In this document: positions 1-6,434 of the stretch, in pieces
Numbering within the stretch: the stretch's first letter is position 1
Layout of the letters: every line of letters starts with the position of its first letter
Program-made: the position numbers and the translations under genes
Source of the DNA: Fidelibacterota bacterium 46_43
GTDB taxonomy: Bacteria; Fidelibacterota; Fidelibacteria; Fidelibacterales; Fidelibacteraceae
DNA: 9,532 nt
Direction: 5' to 3'
Assembly (NCBI GenBank): GCA_001509335.1
Contig: LGGY01000158.1
Coordinates: 1 to 9,532 of the forward strand
Notes under the pieces: generated by a model
Told to the model about the DNA's origin: nothing
Database searches by the model: none
What the model saw: the letters and a program-made list of their open reading frames with translations, nothing else

Positions 1-750
1 ACTTCTCACCAGGGGACAACTCCAGAGACAGTTGAAGCTGCCAGAGTAGCTTCTTCCAGAGGAGCTGCCGTAATCTCTATAGCTTTCAAGCCAGACTCCC
101 TGCTTTCTGAAGCGGGAGATTACTCGCTTGTCTATGAGTACGGTCCGGAAGCCAGTGTTAGCGAAAGCAAGGCTGCACTTGTAATGAAAATTGCCTTCGA
201 ACTCCTAAAGGTTTTCGAGAACTACGAAAAGGCACCACTTGTAGAAAGCTCATTCGAAAAACTCGATGTCGTTGTCAGCAAAGCGAAAACGCTAGTCAAA
301 AGGAGAGCAGAGAAGTTCGCAGAGGATTATAAGGACGATAAAAACATCTACGTTATGGGAAGCGGTTCATCTTACGGAGCGGCTTACGCATACTCAATAT
401 GTATTTTGATGGAGATGCAGTGGATCAACTCTTCAAGTATTCACACAGGAGAGTTCTTTCATGGGCCATTCGAGATAGTTGACTACGAGACACCCTTTAT
501 ACTTCTTTTGAGTGAGGGTAGGACAAGGAATCTGGACGAGAGAGCTCTAAGATTTCTCGAAAAGTATGCTCGCAGATTCGTAGTTCTTGATGCCAAAGAA
601 CTTGGTATAAACCTCATAGATGATTCCGTCGTCGAGTTCTTCAATCCTCTTGTTTTCAGTAACGTGCTGAGTGTTTACTCAGAAGAGCTGGCTTTAAAGC
701 GAAACCATCCACTTTCCAGACGCAGATACATGTGGAAAGTAGAGTACTGA
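1..750 (+). CDS. FrlB-like SIS-domain Amadori sugar-6-phosphate deglycase, copy 1 (5' partial)
   Basis: The reading frame is open from base 1, so the start lies upstream; 249 codons are visible and, by alignment with the complete paralogue at 4740-5753, about 90 N-terminal residues are missing. FrlB-type enzymes hydrolyse 6-phosphorylated Amadori compounds (such as fructoselysine 6-phosphate) to glucose 6-phosphate and a free amine in the cytoplasm. The fragment starts in the first SIS domain (HQGTTPETVEAA, matching SYSGKTPETVAAA in the paralogue), then has the second SIS domain with the sugar-phosphate loop GSGSSYGAAYAYS and the block EMQW...HTGEFFHGPFE. Visible-fragment residues E138 and H154 are 16 apart, as are the catalytic Glu/His that I recall for E. 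coli FrlB and Salmonella FraB. The C-terminus HPLSRRRYMWKVEY is family-like. The kinase gene follows after 12 bases, implying co-transcription. The exact substrate is inferred; another aldose- or ketose-amine phosphate is possible. Confidence 0.88.
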   Translation, partial: TSHQGTTPETVEAARVASSRGAAVISIAFKPDSLLSEAGDYSLVYEYGPEASVSESKAALVMKIAFELLKVFENYEKAPLVESSFEKLDVVVSKAKTLVKRRAEKFAEDYKDDKNIYVMGSGSSYGAAYAYSICILMEMQWINSSSIHTGEFFHGPFEIVDYETPFILLLSEGRTRNLDERALRFLEKYARRFVVLDAKELGINLIDDSVVEFFNPLVFSNVLSVYSEELALKRNHPLSRRRYMWKVEY

Positions 751-762
751 GAAGGTGTTACG

Positions 763-1596
763 GTGCTTCGAGTTATTGGTGTAGGAGACAATGTTGTAGA
801 CAAGTACTTTCACCTGAAGAAGATGTTCCCAGGCGGAAATGCTCTGAATTTCAGTGTCTATGCACGTCAGGCTGGTGCCACTGCGGCTTATATAGGGATC
901 TTCGGTACCGATGAAGCCGCAAAGCATATAATATCTGTTTTGAATGAGATTGGTGTTGATATTTCTCACTGCAAGCAATTTGAAGGTGAAAATGGTTTTG
1001 CCGGTGTCAATCTCGTCGATGGCGATCGTGTATTTGTGGGAGGAAACAAGGGAGGTATTGCCAGCAAAGTAGATCTTGTGCTCTCTGAAAGTGATGTCGA
1101 GTATATTTCCAGCTTCGATATTGTGCATAGTAGTTGCTACAGCTTTATTGAGAAGGAACTCCCAAAACTCAAAACCACAGGTGTTCCCGTGAGTTATGAC
1201 TTTTCCAACAGAACTGAAGATGAATATCTCAGGTTAGTCTGCCCCTATGTAGACTATTCATTCATGTCCTGTAGCCATCTTCCCGTTGAAGAGACAAAGA
1301 AAAAACTTGAATTAGCCTTGGAGCTTGGCAACAGACTCTCTCTTGCGACTCGTGGTGCTGAGGGTGCGATACTTTTCGACGGTAGAGACTATATGACATA
1401 CGTGCCGGAAAAAGTGAAAGCGGTTGACACTCTCGGAGCTGGAGATTCCTTTATTACTGGATTTCTCTTGCACCTTGCGGCCAATCATTTCGATCACAAC
1501 TCAGAAGTTCTTGGTGAAGCACTTTCGCTTGGTGGAAAGGCCGCAGCAAAGACTTGCATGGTCATGGGAGCTTTCGGTTACGGTAAGGATTTCTAA
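763..1596 (+). CDS. frlD: FrlD-like PfkB-family fructoselysine-type kinase
   Basis: This 277-residue cytoplasmic protein belongs to the PfkB (ribokinase) family and probably phosphorylates the sugar moiety of an imported Amadori compound at C6, using ATP, to make the substrate of the neighbouring deglycases. The N-terminus GVGDNVVDKYFHLKK followed by GGNALN (G24-N29) strongly resembles E. coli FrlD (GDN-VD-Y, SGGNAVN). DISHC near residue 67 and VDTLGAGDSF at 221-230, with the PfkB catalytic Asp at D228, are also as in FrlD. Length is normal (about 260-280). The start is a GTG at 763 preceded by GAAGGTG at 751-757; the next upstream frame belongs to the deglycase that ends at 750. A hairpin at 1599-1617 follows. 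Fructosamine kinase activity toward another amine adduct is the main alternative; a plain fructokinase or ribokinase is less likely given the FrlD-type N-terminus. Confidence 0.85.
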   Translation: MLRVIGVGDNVVDKYFHLKKMFPGGNALNFSVYARQAGATAAYIGIFGTDEAAKHIISVLNEIGVDISHCKQFEGENGFAGVNLVDGDRVFVGGNKGGIASKVDLVLSESDVEYISSFDIVHSSCYSFIEKELPKLKTTGVPVSYDFSNRTEDEYLRLVCPYVDYSFMSCSHLPVEETKKKLELALELGNRLSLATRGAEGAILFDGRDYMTYVPEKVKAVDTLGAGDSFITGFLLHLAANHFDHNSEVLGEALSLGGKAAAKTCMVMGAFGYGKDF

Positions 1597-1598
1597 TC

Positions 1599-1622
1599 TG
1601 TCCTGAACTGCAGGACAATTTT
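1599..1622 (+). terminator. Intercistronic hairpin between kinase and binding-protein genes (partial terminator, or operator)
   Basis: TGTCCTG (1599-1605) and CAGGACA (1611-1617) form a perfect 7-bp stem with a 5-base loop, followed by A and four T (1619-1622). The T run is short, so complete termination is doubtful; attenuation or mRNA processing fits better. As DNA it is also a perfect inverted repeat just upstream of the binding-protein gene, so an operator for the GntR/UTRA regulator is an alternative, although I see no good promoter beside it. Confidence 0.5.
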
Positions 1623-1647
1623 CCGTTAGGATAAAGGAGGTAAGAAA

Positions 1648-2907
1648 ATGCGTCGTGGATTGTTAATTTTAATTGTTTTCGCTACTCTAATCAGTACTTT
1701 CCTGGTCGCCGAGCAAGTTGAACTGAAATTTCTGCACAGGTGGCCCGATCCAATCAACCAACCCTTCCTCGAAAATGTGGTGAAGGACTTCGAGGCTCTG
1801 AATCCAGATATAAAGGTAAATATTCAGGCCATTTCAAACGATCCCTTTAAAGAGAAGATCAAGATCGTACTGGGAACTTCTGAAGCTCCGGATGTATTCT
1901 TCACCTGGCCGGGCGAGTTTACAAACAGGTTTATAAGAGCCGGCAGGATTATGGATATCACAGATGCGCTTGTAGAGACTGGCTGGATTGATGATTTCGT
2001 ATATTCTCAGCTCGAACCTTTCATGTATGAGGGTCGTTTCTATGGCACGCCGTACCGAATTGACGCAAAGGTCTTCATGTACAATCGTCTTCTCTTTGAG
2101 AAAGCCGGTGTGGATTTTGTGCCTGAGACATGGGAAGAGTTCCTTGTAGCCTGTGAGAAACTTAAGAAGGCCGGAATAACCCCAATAGCCTTCGGTAACG
2201 AACAGCCCTGGGCCATTTCCCACTATATCGGAACTCTCAATCAGAAGTCCGTTCCCGAAGATGTCTGGCTCAAGGACCTTGATCCTGCAAAGGGTACCTG
2301 GGATCACCCGGGATATGTCGAAGCTCTCAAGATGTTTACACAGCTGATTCCTTACTTCAGCCAGTTCCCCAACGCGATAAAGCACGCAGAGGCTAGGGCC
2401 AATTTCTTTGCTGGCGGATCTGCGATGATGTATGTAGAGATAGTGGAGATCCCCTATGTTTACAGAGACGCTCCCGTAGAATTCCAGGAGAACTGGGGAA
2501 TGTTCGTCTTCCCAAATACTGGCGGACCCGGAAACCAGAACTACCTAACCGGTTACCCGGAAGGCTTTGTCATATCTGCCGATACGAAGTATCCCGAGCA
2601 GTCTCTTAGATTCCTCAAGTACCTCACCGGCAGAGAGGTCGGAAGGCGCGAGTACGCAGAGGTTGGCTATCTCAACGGGATAAAGAACCTCTTCGACGAA
2701 GATGAAGTAGATCCCGGTACCTGGGATGCAGTTCAGCTCGTTATGAAAGCCGAAGCGATGGCCAACTGGCTGGATTCATCTCTTCACGCAAGAATATGGG
2801 ATGTCTATTCCGTTCAGCTCCAGATGCTGGTGGACGGTGTTACAACACCCGAAAAGGTTATGCAGGAAGTGAGAAAAGCCGCAGATCGTGTAAGGGCAGA
2901 ATTCTGA
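1648..2907 (+). CDS. Extracellular sugar-binding protein of an ABC importer (family 1, UgpB/MalE-like)
   Basis: This 419-residue protein is the solute receptor of a CUT1-type ABC importer. It has a Sec signal peptide: MRR, a hydrophobic stretch at about 5-20 and a likely cleavage after LVA (A21|E22). There is no lipobox cysteine, so it is probably free in the periplasm or toga space. The mature protein opens with VELKFLHRWPDP, then has the family-1 features KIKIVLGTSEAPDVFFTWPGEF and a C-terminal SGLT-like tail region (PEQSLRFLKYLTGREVGRR). Length is typical (about 400-430). The ribosome binding site AAGGAGG (1634-1640) is close to ideal with a 7-base spacer, the strongest in the cluster, consistent with a receptor made in excess. 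Two permease genes follow after a stable hairpin. The ligand cannot be read from the sequence; the kinase and deglycases flanking it suggest an Amadori compound or a related sugar-amine. Confidence 0.92.
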   Translation: MRRGLLILIVFATLISTFLVAEQVELKFLHRWPDPINQPFLENVVKDFEALNPDIKVNIQAISNDPFKEKIKIVLGTSEAPDVFFTWPGEFTNRFIRAGRIMDITDALVETGWIDDFVYSQLEPFMYEGRFYGTPYRIDAKVFMYNRLLFEKAGVDFVPETWEEFLVACEKLKKAGITPIAFGNEQPWAISHYIGTLNQKSVPEDVWLKDLDPAKGTWDHPGYVEALKMFTQLIPYFSQFPNAIKHAEARANFFAGGSAMMYVEIVEIPYVYRDAPVEFQENWGMFVFPNTGGPGNQNYLTGYPEGFVISADTKYPEQSLRFLKYLTGREVGRREYAEVGYLNGIKNLFDEDEVDPGTWDAVQLVMKAEAMANWLDSSLHARIWDVYSVQLQMLVDGVTTPEKVMQEVRKAADRVRAEF

Positions 2908-2926
2908 ATTTCATAACAGAAAACAT

Positions 2927-2950
2927 CCGGGATGGTTTGTACCATCCCGG
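2927..2950 (+). promoter_or_regulatory. Stable intercistronic stem-loop after the binding-protein gene
   Basis: CCGGGATGGT (2927-2936) pairs perfectly with ACCATCCCGG (2941-2950), giving a 10-bp GC-rich stem and a TTGT loop, 19 bases after the stop codon. It is not followed by a T run, so it is not a standard terminator. In many binding-protein/permease operons such a hairpin protects the 3' end of the upstream message and lowers permease expression; that role is inferred here. Confidence 0.75.
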
Positions 2951-2971
2951 GTTCTCCGAAAGGGTGGGACC

Positions 2972-3844
2972 ATGAGACGAAAAAGCTATATATTATTTAT
3001 ACTCCCTGCCTTGATAATGATACTGGTATTTGTTTATCTCCCAATAGTACAGAACTTCTACTTCAGTTTATTCAAAATGAGTAGCTATTCGCCAACAAAG
3101 CAGTTTGTAGGGTTGGCCAATTACAGAATGATCTTTGAGGACGATGTCTTCTACATATCGTTGAAAAACAATACGCTTTACGCAGTCATCTCTGTCATAT
3201 GCCAGGTAGGTTTTGGAATGCTGCTCGCGATAATTCTTGAAGGGAGCTTTATCGGAAGAAAGCTGAAAGTCTTTTTCAGAAACGTCTATTTCATGCCTTC
3301 TCTGCTTTCCGTTACGGCCGTTGGTCTGATGTTCTATTTCATATACAATCCCAATATTGGTCTCCTGAATGGAATTCTCGAGCTAATAGGTTTGGGCGAC
3401 TTGAAGACCGCATGGCTTGGTAATCCAAAGACCGCTATTTATGCAGTAATCGCTATGAGTCAGTGGCAATATACAGGTTATATAATGGTCCTTCTGCTGG
3501 TGGCTATTCAGAAGATTCCACATGAACAGTATGAAGCCGCGGAGATAGACGGGGCCAGTTCCTTTAATAAGGCAATTCATATAACTATACCCGGGATACG
3601 CGACATGATTGTAGTCTGCACAGTAATTACTGTAATTGGCGCCTTCAAACTCTTCACGGAAATATATGTAATGACTCAAGGCGGACCGTATAACAGCACA
3701 CAGGTCTTGGGAACATTCATGTACAGAGCGGCTTTCGCTTACGATGAGATGGGGTATGGTTCTGCTATTGCAGTCATAATCTTTGCCATTACCTTCCTCG
3801 CCTCTCTGGTACAGATCAGATTCGCCTATAAGGGAAATAACTAG
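2972..3844 (+). CDS. ABC sugar importer permease 1 (MalF/UgpA-like, CUT1)
   Basis: This 290-residue integral inner-membrane protein is one half of the translocation pore. Six membrane segments can be seen, at about 6-33, 67-90, 103-125, 155-180, 211-236 and 262-283. The cytoplasmic EAA loop that contacts the ATPase is at 183-210 (EQYEAAEIDGASSFNK...IPGIR, key residues E188, A189, G194, P207). The N-terminus MRRKSYILFILPALIMILVF and the periplasmic GLANYRMIFED are typical of UgpA/MalF-like subunits. The ATG at 2972 follows AGGGTGGG; the second permease begins 20 bases after the stop. No ATP-binding subunit is encoded in the window, so it presumably uses a shared ATPase from another locus. Confidence 0.94.
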   Translation: MRRKSYILFILPALIMILVFVYLPIVQNFYFSLFKMSSYSPTKQFVGLANYRMIFEDDVFYISLKNNTLYAVISVICQVGFGMLLAIILEGSFIGRKLKVFFRNVYFMPSLLSVTAVGLMFYFIYNPNIGLLNGILELIGLGDLKTAWLGNPKTAIYAVIAMSQWQYTGYIMVLLLVAIQKIPHEQYEAAEIDGASSFNKAIHITIPGIRDMIVVCTVITVIGAFKLFTEIYVMTQGGPYNSTQVLGTFMYRAAFAYDEMGYGSAIAVIIFAITFLASLVQIRFAYKGNN

Positions 3845-3850
3845 GTGATC

Positions 3851-3856
3851 GGGAGG
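3851..3856 (+). promoter_or_regulatory. Ribosome binding site that fixes the start of permease 2
   Basis: GGGAGG lies 8 bases before the ATG at 3865. The GTG at 3856 in the same frame overlaps this site and would have no ribosome binding site of its own, so the ATG at 3865 is preferred, giving 280 rather than 283 residues. Confidence 0.75.
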
Positions 3857-3864
3857 TGTATGGT

Positions 3865-4707
3865 ATGAAATCGTACAGGAGAAGACCTGGAAGGCTTCTT
3901 GGAGTGACACTCACAAACGCTTTCATGTGGCTCCTCGTTATCATCGTGGTCTATCCAATAATTTGGATCTTCATCAATTCTCTGAAATCAAACAGTGAGC
4001 TCTTTTTGAATTCGTTTGGCCTACCGTCAAAGGCAATGTTTTCGAACTATATTGACGCCTGGAATCAAGGACTCTCTTCATACTTCATGAACAGTATTAT
4101 TGTCGGCGCGGTTTCGATTTTTTTCACGATAGCACTGGGCTCTCTATGCGCCTATGGAATCGCGAGGTTTGAATTCAAGGGTAAGAATTTCATCTTCTAC
4201 CTAATACTCGGCGGCCTTCTTCTATCACCGCAGGCCTCGCTAGTGCCTCTCTTCCGCATGCTAGATTTTCTGAAGCTATACAATACCTACTGGGCACTGA
4301 TTCTTACATACATTGCCTACAGACTGCCATTTGCCGTTTTTCTCATGCACTCGTATTTTCTCTCATTTCCAAAGGAACTTGAAGACTCGGCCAGAATCGA
4401 TGGCTGTGGCACATTCACAACTTTCACGAGAATTGTCTTGCCGATAAGCAGGCCGATCGTGGCAAGCGTTGCGATAATGACTGCTATTTTTGTGTGGAAC
4501 GAGTTTATATTTGCGTTGGTTTTCGTTGAAGACGCAAAAATGTATACAATTCCTGTCGGTCTCGCAAACTTCAAGGATGCGCTGAACACTAACTGGACGG
4601 CAATTCTCGCGGGCATAATCATCGCTTCAATACCGATAATTGTTCTATATATGCTCTTATCAAAGAGCTTTATAAGCGGTTTGACCGAAGGAAGCGTCAA
4701 GGGTTGA
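3865..4707 (+). CDS. ABC sugar importer permease 2 (MalG/UgpE-like, CUT1)
   Basis: This 280-residue protein is the partner permease of the preceding gene. Six membrane segments are visible, at about 18-39, 73-97, 108-130, 140-163, 199-222 and 246-267. The EAA loop is at 169-195 (PKELEDSARIDGCGTFTTF...VLPISRP, with D174, A176, G180 and P193). The C-terminus (SFISGLTEGSVKG) matches the family hallmark of MalG/UgpE-like subunits. The start codon is chosen by the GGGAGG at 3851-3856. Gap to permease 1 is 20 bases and to the second deglycase 32 bases, so all are likely on one transcript. Confidence in the family is high; the transported substrate is inferred from neighbours only. Confidence 0.94.
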   Translation: MKSYRRRPGRLLGVTLTNAFMWLLVIIVVYPIIWIFINSLKSNSELFLNSFGLPSKAMFSNYIDAWNQGLSSYFMNSIIVGAVSIFFTIALGSLCAYGIARFEFKGKNFIFYLILGGLLLSPQASLVPLFRMLDFLKLYNTYWALILTYIAYRLPFAVFLMHSYFLSFPKELEDSARIDGCGTFTTFTRIVLPISRPIVASVAIMTAIFVWNEFIFALVFVEDAKMYTIPVGLANFKDALNTNWTAILAGIIIASIPIIVLYMLLSKSFISGLTEGSVKG

Positions 4708-4739
4708 CCGCGGAAAACTTCAAACAGGAGGATTGAGTT

Positions 4740-5753
4740 ATGGTTTCCGAGGAAAACAAGGTCTACAAAGAAATGATCCGGAAGGGTCTGGATCAACGAG
4801 GCGAAATCGAAAGAGTCGTTAGAGAGATTCTTTCCAGAACAAATCTGAAAAACGTATTTTTCGTCGGCTGTGGGGGGTCGCTTGCAGTGATGACACCCTG
4901 TCAGTATCTATTTGAAACGTATTCGACTATGCCAACATATATTTACAACGCTGGTGAATTCGTCGAAAGAAAGCCCATCCAGTTCACGAAAGACTCGCTT
5001 CTGGTAGTTTCTTCGTATTCTGGAAAGACTCCTGAGACAGTTGCAGCAGCAAATCTCGCAAAGAAAGTCGGAGCAGTCTCTATAGGATTTACCGGAATTG
5101 CCGATTCACCTCTTGGCAAGGCCGTCGATTATGTATTTGCCAACCACGCGAATACGGGAGTCACTGATTCGAAAATAATCGTTCTATACCAGATTCTTCT
5201 CAATGTCCTCAAAGGCACACAGAGTTTCGACAAGTACGACGACTTCATGAATGCAATGAATTTGCTGCCTGAGGAACTCGTAAACGTGAAACTCGCAGCC
5301 GTAGACGCAGCGGAGAAATTCGCCAAAGAGAACAAAGATGAGAAATACTTTATGGTATTGGGTGCCGGAGCCTGCTGGGGCGCTGCTTACTCCTACGCGA
5401 TATGCATTCTAGAAGAGATGCAGTGGATCATCGCGCAACCGGTTCATGCAGGGGAGTACTTCCATGGTCCTTTCGAAATTGTCACTGAGAATACCAATCT
5501 TCTTATACTGAAAGGCGAAGATGCCTCCAGGCCTGTGGTCCAGAGGGCCGAAGACTTCTCTAGGAAGTATTCGAAGAAAGTCACTGTAGTTGACTCTAAA
5601 GACTACGAACTCAAAGGAATACCCGAAAACCTGAGGGGCTTCTTCTCTCCACTTGTACTTTCAGCTGCTTTGGATGTTTTCTCTCAGAGCATTGCCAGAG
5701 AGAGAGAACATCCGCTATCAACCCGGAGGTATATGGGAGTAGTCGATTACTGA
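4740..5753 (+). CDS. frlB: FrlB-like SIS-domain Amadori sugar-6-phosphate deglycase, copy 2
   Basis: This complete 337-residue cytoplasmic protein has two SIS domains, the usual FrlB length (about 340). Domain 1 spans about 35-150 with the loop GCGGSLAV (43-50) and SSYSGKTPET (91-100); domain 2 spans about 200-320 with GAGACWGAAYSYA. The block EEMQW...HAGEYFHGPFE carries E226 and H242, 16 residues apart, matching the catalytic Glu (base) and His (acid) reported for FrlB/FraB. The predicted reaction is deglycation of a 6-phosphorylated Amadori compound to glucose 6-phosphate and an amine. AGGAGG at 4726-4731 precedes the ATG by 8 bases. The gene closes the first transcription block, since a clear terminator follows at 5772-5805. 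It is clearly homologous to the protein encoded at 1-750 but far from identical, so the two probably differ in substrate or oligomer partner. A glucosamine-type (GlmS-like) isomerase is unlikely because the glutaminase domain is absent. Confidence 0.88.
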   Translation: MVSEENKVYKEMIRKGLDQRGEIERVVREILSRTNLKNVFFVGCGGSLAVMTPCQYLFETYSTMPTYIYNAGEFVERKPIQFTKDSLLVVSSYSGKTPETVAAANLAKKVGAVSIGFTGIADSPLGKAVDYVFANHANTGVTDSKIIVLYQILLNVLKGTQSFDKYDDFMNAMNLLPEELVNVKLAAVDAAEKFAKENKDEKYFMVLGAGACWGAAYSYAICILEEMQWIIAQPVHAGEYFHGPFEIVTENTNLLILKGEDASRPVVQRAEDFSRKYSKKVTVVDSKDYELKGIPENLRGFFSPLVLSAALDVFSQSIAREREHPLSTRRYMGVVDY

Positions 5754-5771
5754 AGTGTATTCCAATTATTT

Positions 5772-5805
5772 CGGGTCTGCATAATAATGCGGACCCGATT
5801 TTTTC
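5772..5805 (+). terminator. Rho-independent terminator after the second deglycase gene
   Basis: CGGGTCTGC (5772-5780) pairs with GCGGACCCG (5789-5797), a 9-bp stem with one G-T pair, an 8-base AT-rich loop, then ATTTTTTC (5798-5805). It sits 18 bases after the stop and about 11 bases before the HAD start. Because the downstream genes have no obvious promoter of their own in the 63-base gap, read-through at reduced level is likely. Confidence 0.88.
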
Positions 5806-5816
5806 GGGAGTAGCCA

Positions 5817-6434
5817 ATGATAAAGAACGTCGTTTTCGATATCGGTAGAGTTTTACTCGACTATGACGGATACGCCCATGTGAAGAAGAAGCTAAGCGGC
5901 AGTTCTGAGTGGCGTGAGGTGGCCAAAGATCTCTTTGGAAACGAAATCTGGCCCGATGCTCTTGACAGAGGGGATATTGAACTTGATGATGCCGTCGAAA
6001 TACTCGCGTCGAGATCTCTCTTTCCGGAACAACTGAGGATATGTGCTTACTCTATAAACGAGATGTATAGACCCATCGAAAGCTCTATCGCAGCGGCAAT
6101 TTATGCCAAAAACCTTGGATATAGGCTGTATATAATATCAAACTTCATGAAATACTCGATTGAGTTTTTTGTCGAACAATACAGCTTCTTCTCTCTATTC
6201 GACGGTATGATAGTATCCTGCTATGAAGGTTTGCTAAAACCGGGAGGGGACATATTTGAACTCTTTCTTGAAAGATACGATTGTCTTGCCGAAGAGAGCC
6301 TTTTCATAGATGACAAATTCGAGAATGTTTTGACAGCGAAAGATTGGGGGTTCAAGGTAATTCATTTTACTGAGAAGACAGATCTATTCAAGGAGTTTGA
6401 GGAGATTTGGCGGGAGGGTAGCAATGAGGATTGA
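5817..6434 (+). CDS. HAD-superfamily phosphatase (YihX-like sugar-phosphate phosphatase)
   Basis: This 205-residue soluble protein shows all four HAD motifs: nucleophile in VVFDIGRVLLDYD (D8), Ser in IISNF (S108), Lys in LLKPGGDIF (K141) and acidic pair in LFIDDKFENV (D165, D166). The C1-type helical cap lies between about 20 and 95. As in E. coli YihX (an alpha-D-glucose-1-phosphate phosphatase), the position two after the nucleophile is Gly (G10) instead of the usual Asp, and the ending FIDD...ENVLTAKDWGF..IHF aligns well in pattern. It probably dephosphorylates a sugar phosphate; a role in draining glucose phosphates or repairing dead-end phosphorylated Amadori products is inference from position. 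The ATG at 5817 is preceded by GGAG (5807-5810). The 3' end overlaps the MFS gene by 11 bases, so the pair is translationally coupled. Confidence 0.85.
   Translation: MIKNVVFDIGRVLLDYDGYAHVKKKLSGSSEWREVAKDLFGNEIWPDALDRGDIELDDAVEILASRSLFPEQLRICAYSINEMYRPIESSIAAAIYAKNLGYRLYIISNFMKYSIEFFVEQYSFFSLFDGMIVSCYEGLLKPGGDIFELFLERYDCLAEESLFIDDKFENVLTAKDWGFKVIHFTEKTDLFKEFEEIWREGSNED
6412..6418 (+). promoter_or_regulatory. Ribosome binding site that fixes the start of the MFS gene
   Basis: GGGAGGG within the end of the HAD gene lies 5 bases before the ATG at 6424. An upstream in-frame ATG at 6397 would add nine polar residues (MRRFGGRVA) before a normal MFS N-terminus, so the 6424 start is preferred. Confidence 0.8.

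Noticed and set aside
694..1128. Open frame of 144 codons on the - strand across the deglycase/kinase junction
   Set aside because: It is antisense to two well-recognised genes and crosses their boundary.
3383..3910. Open frame of 175 codons on the - strand inside permease 1
   Set aside because: It is antisense to a confidently identified permease with all six membrane segments and the EAA loop; it has no coherent protein features.
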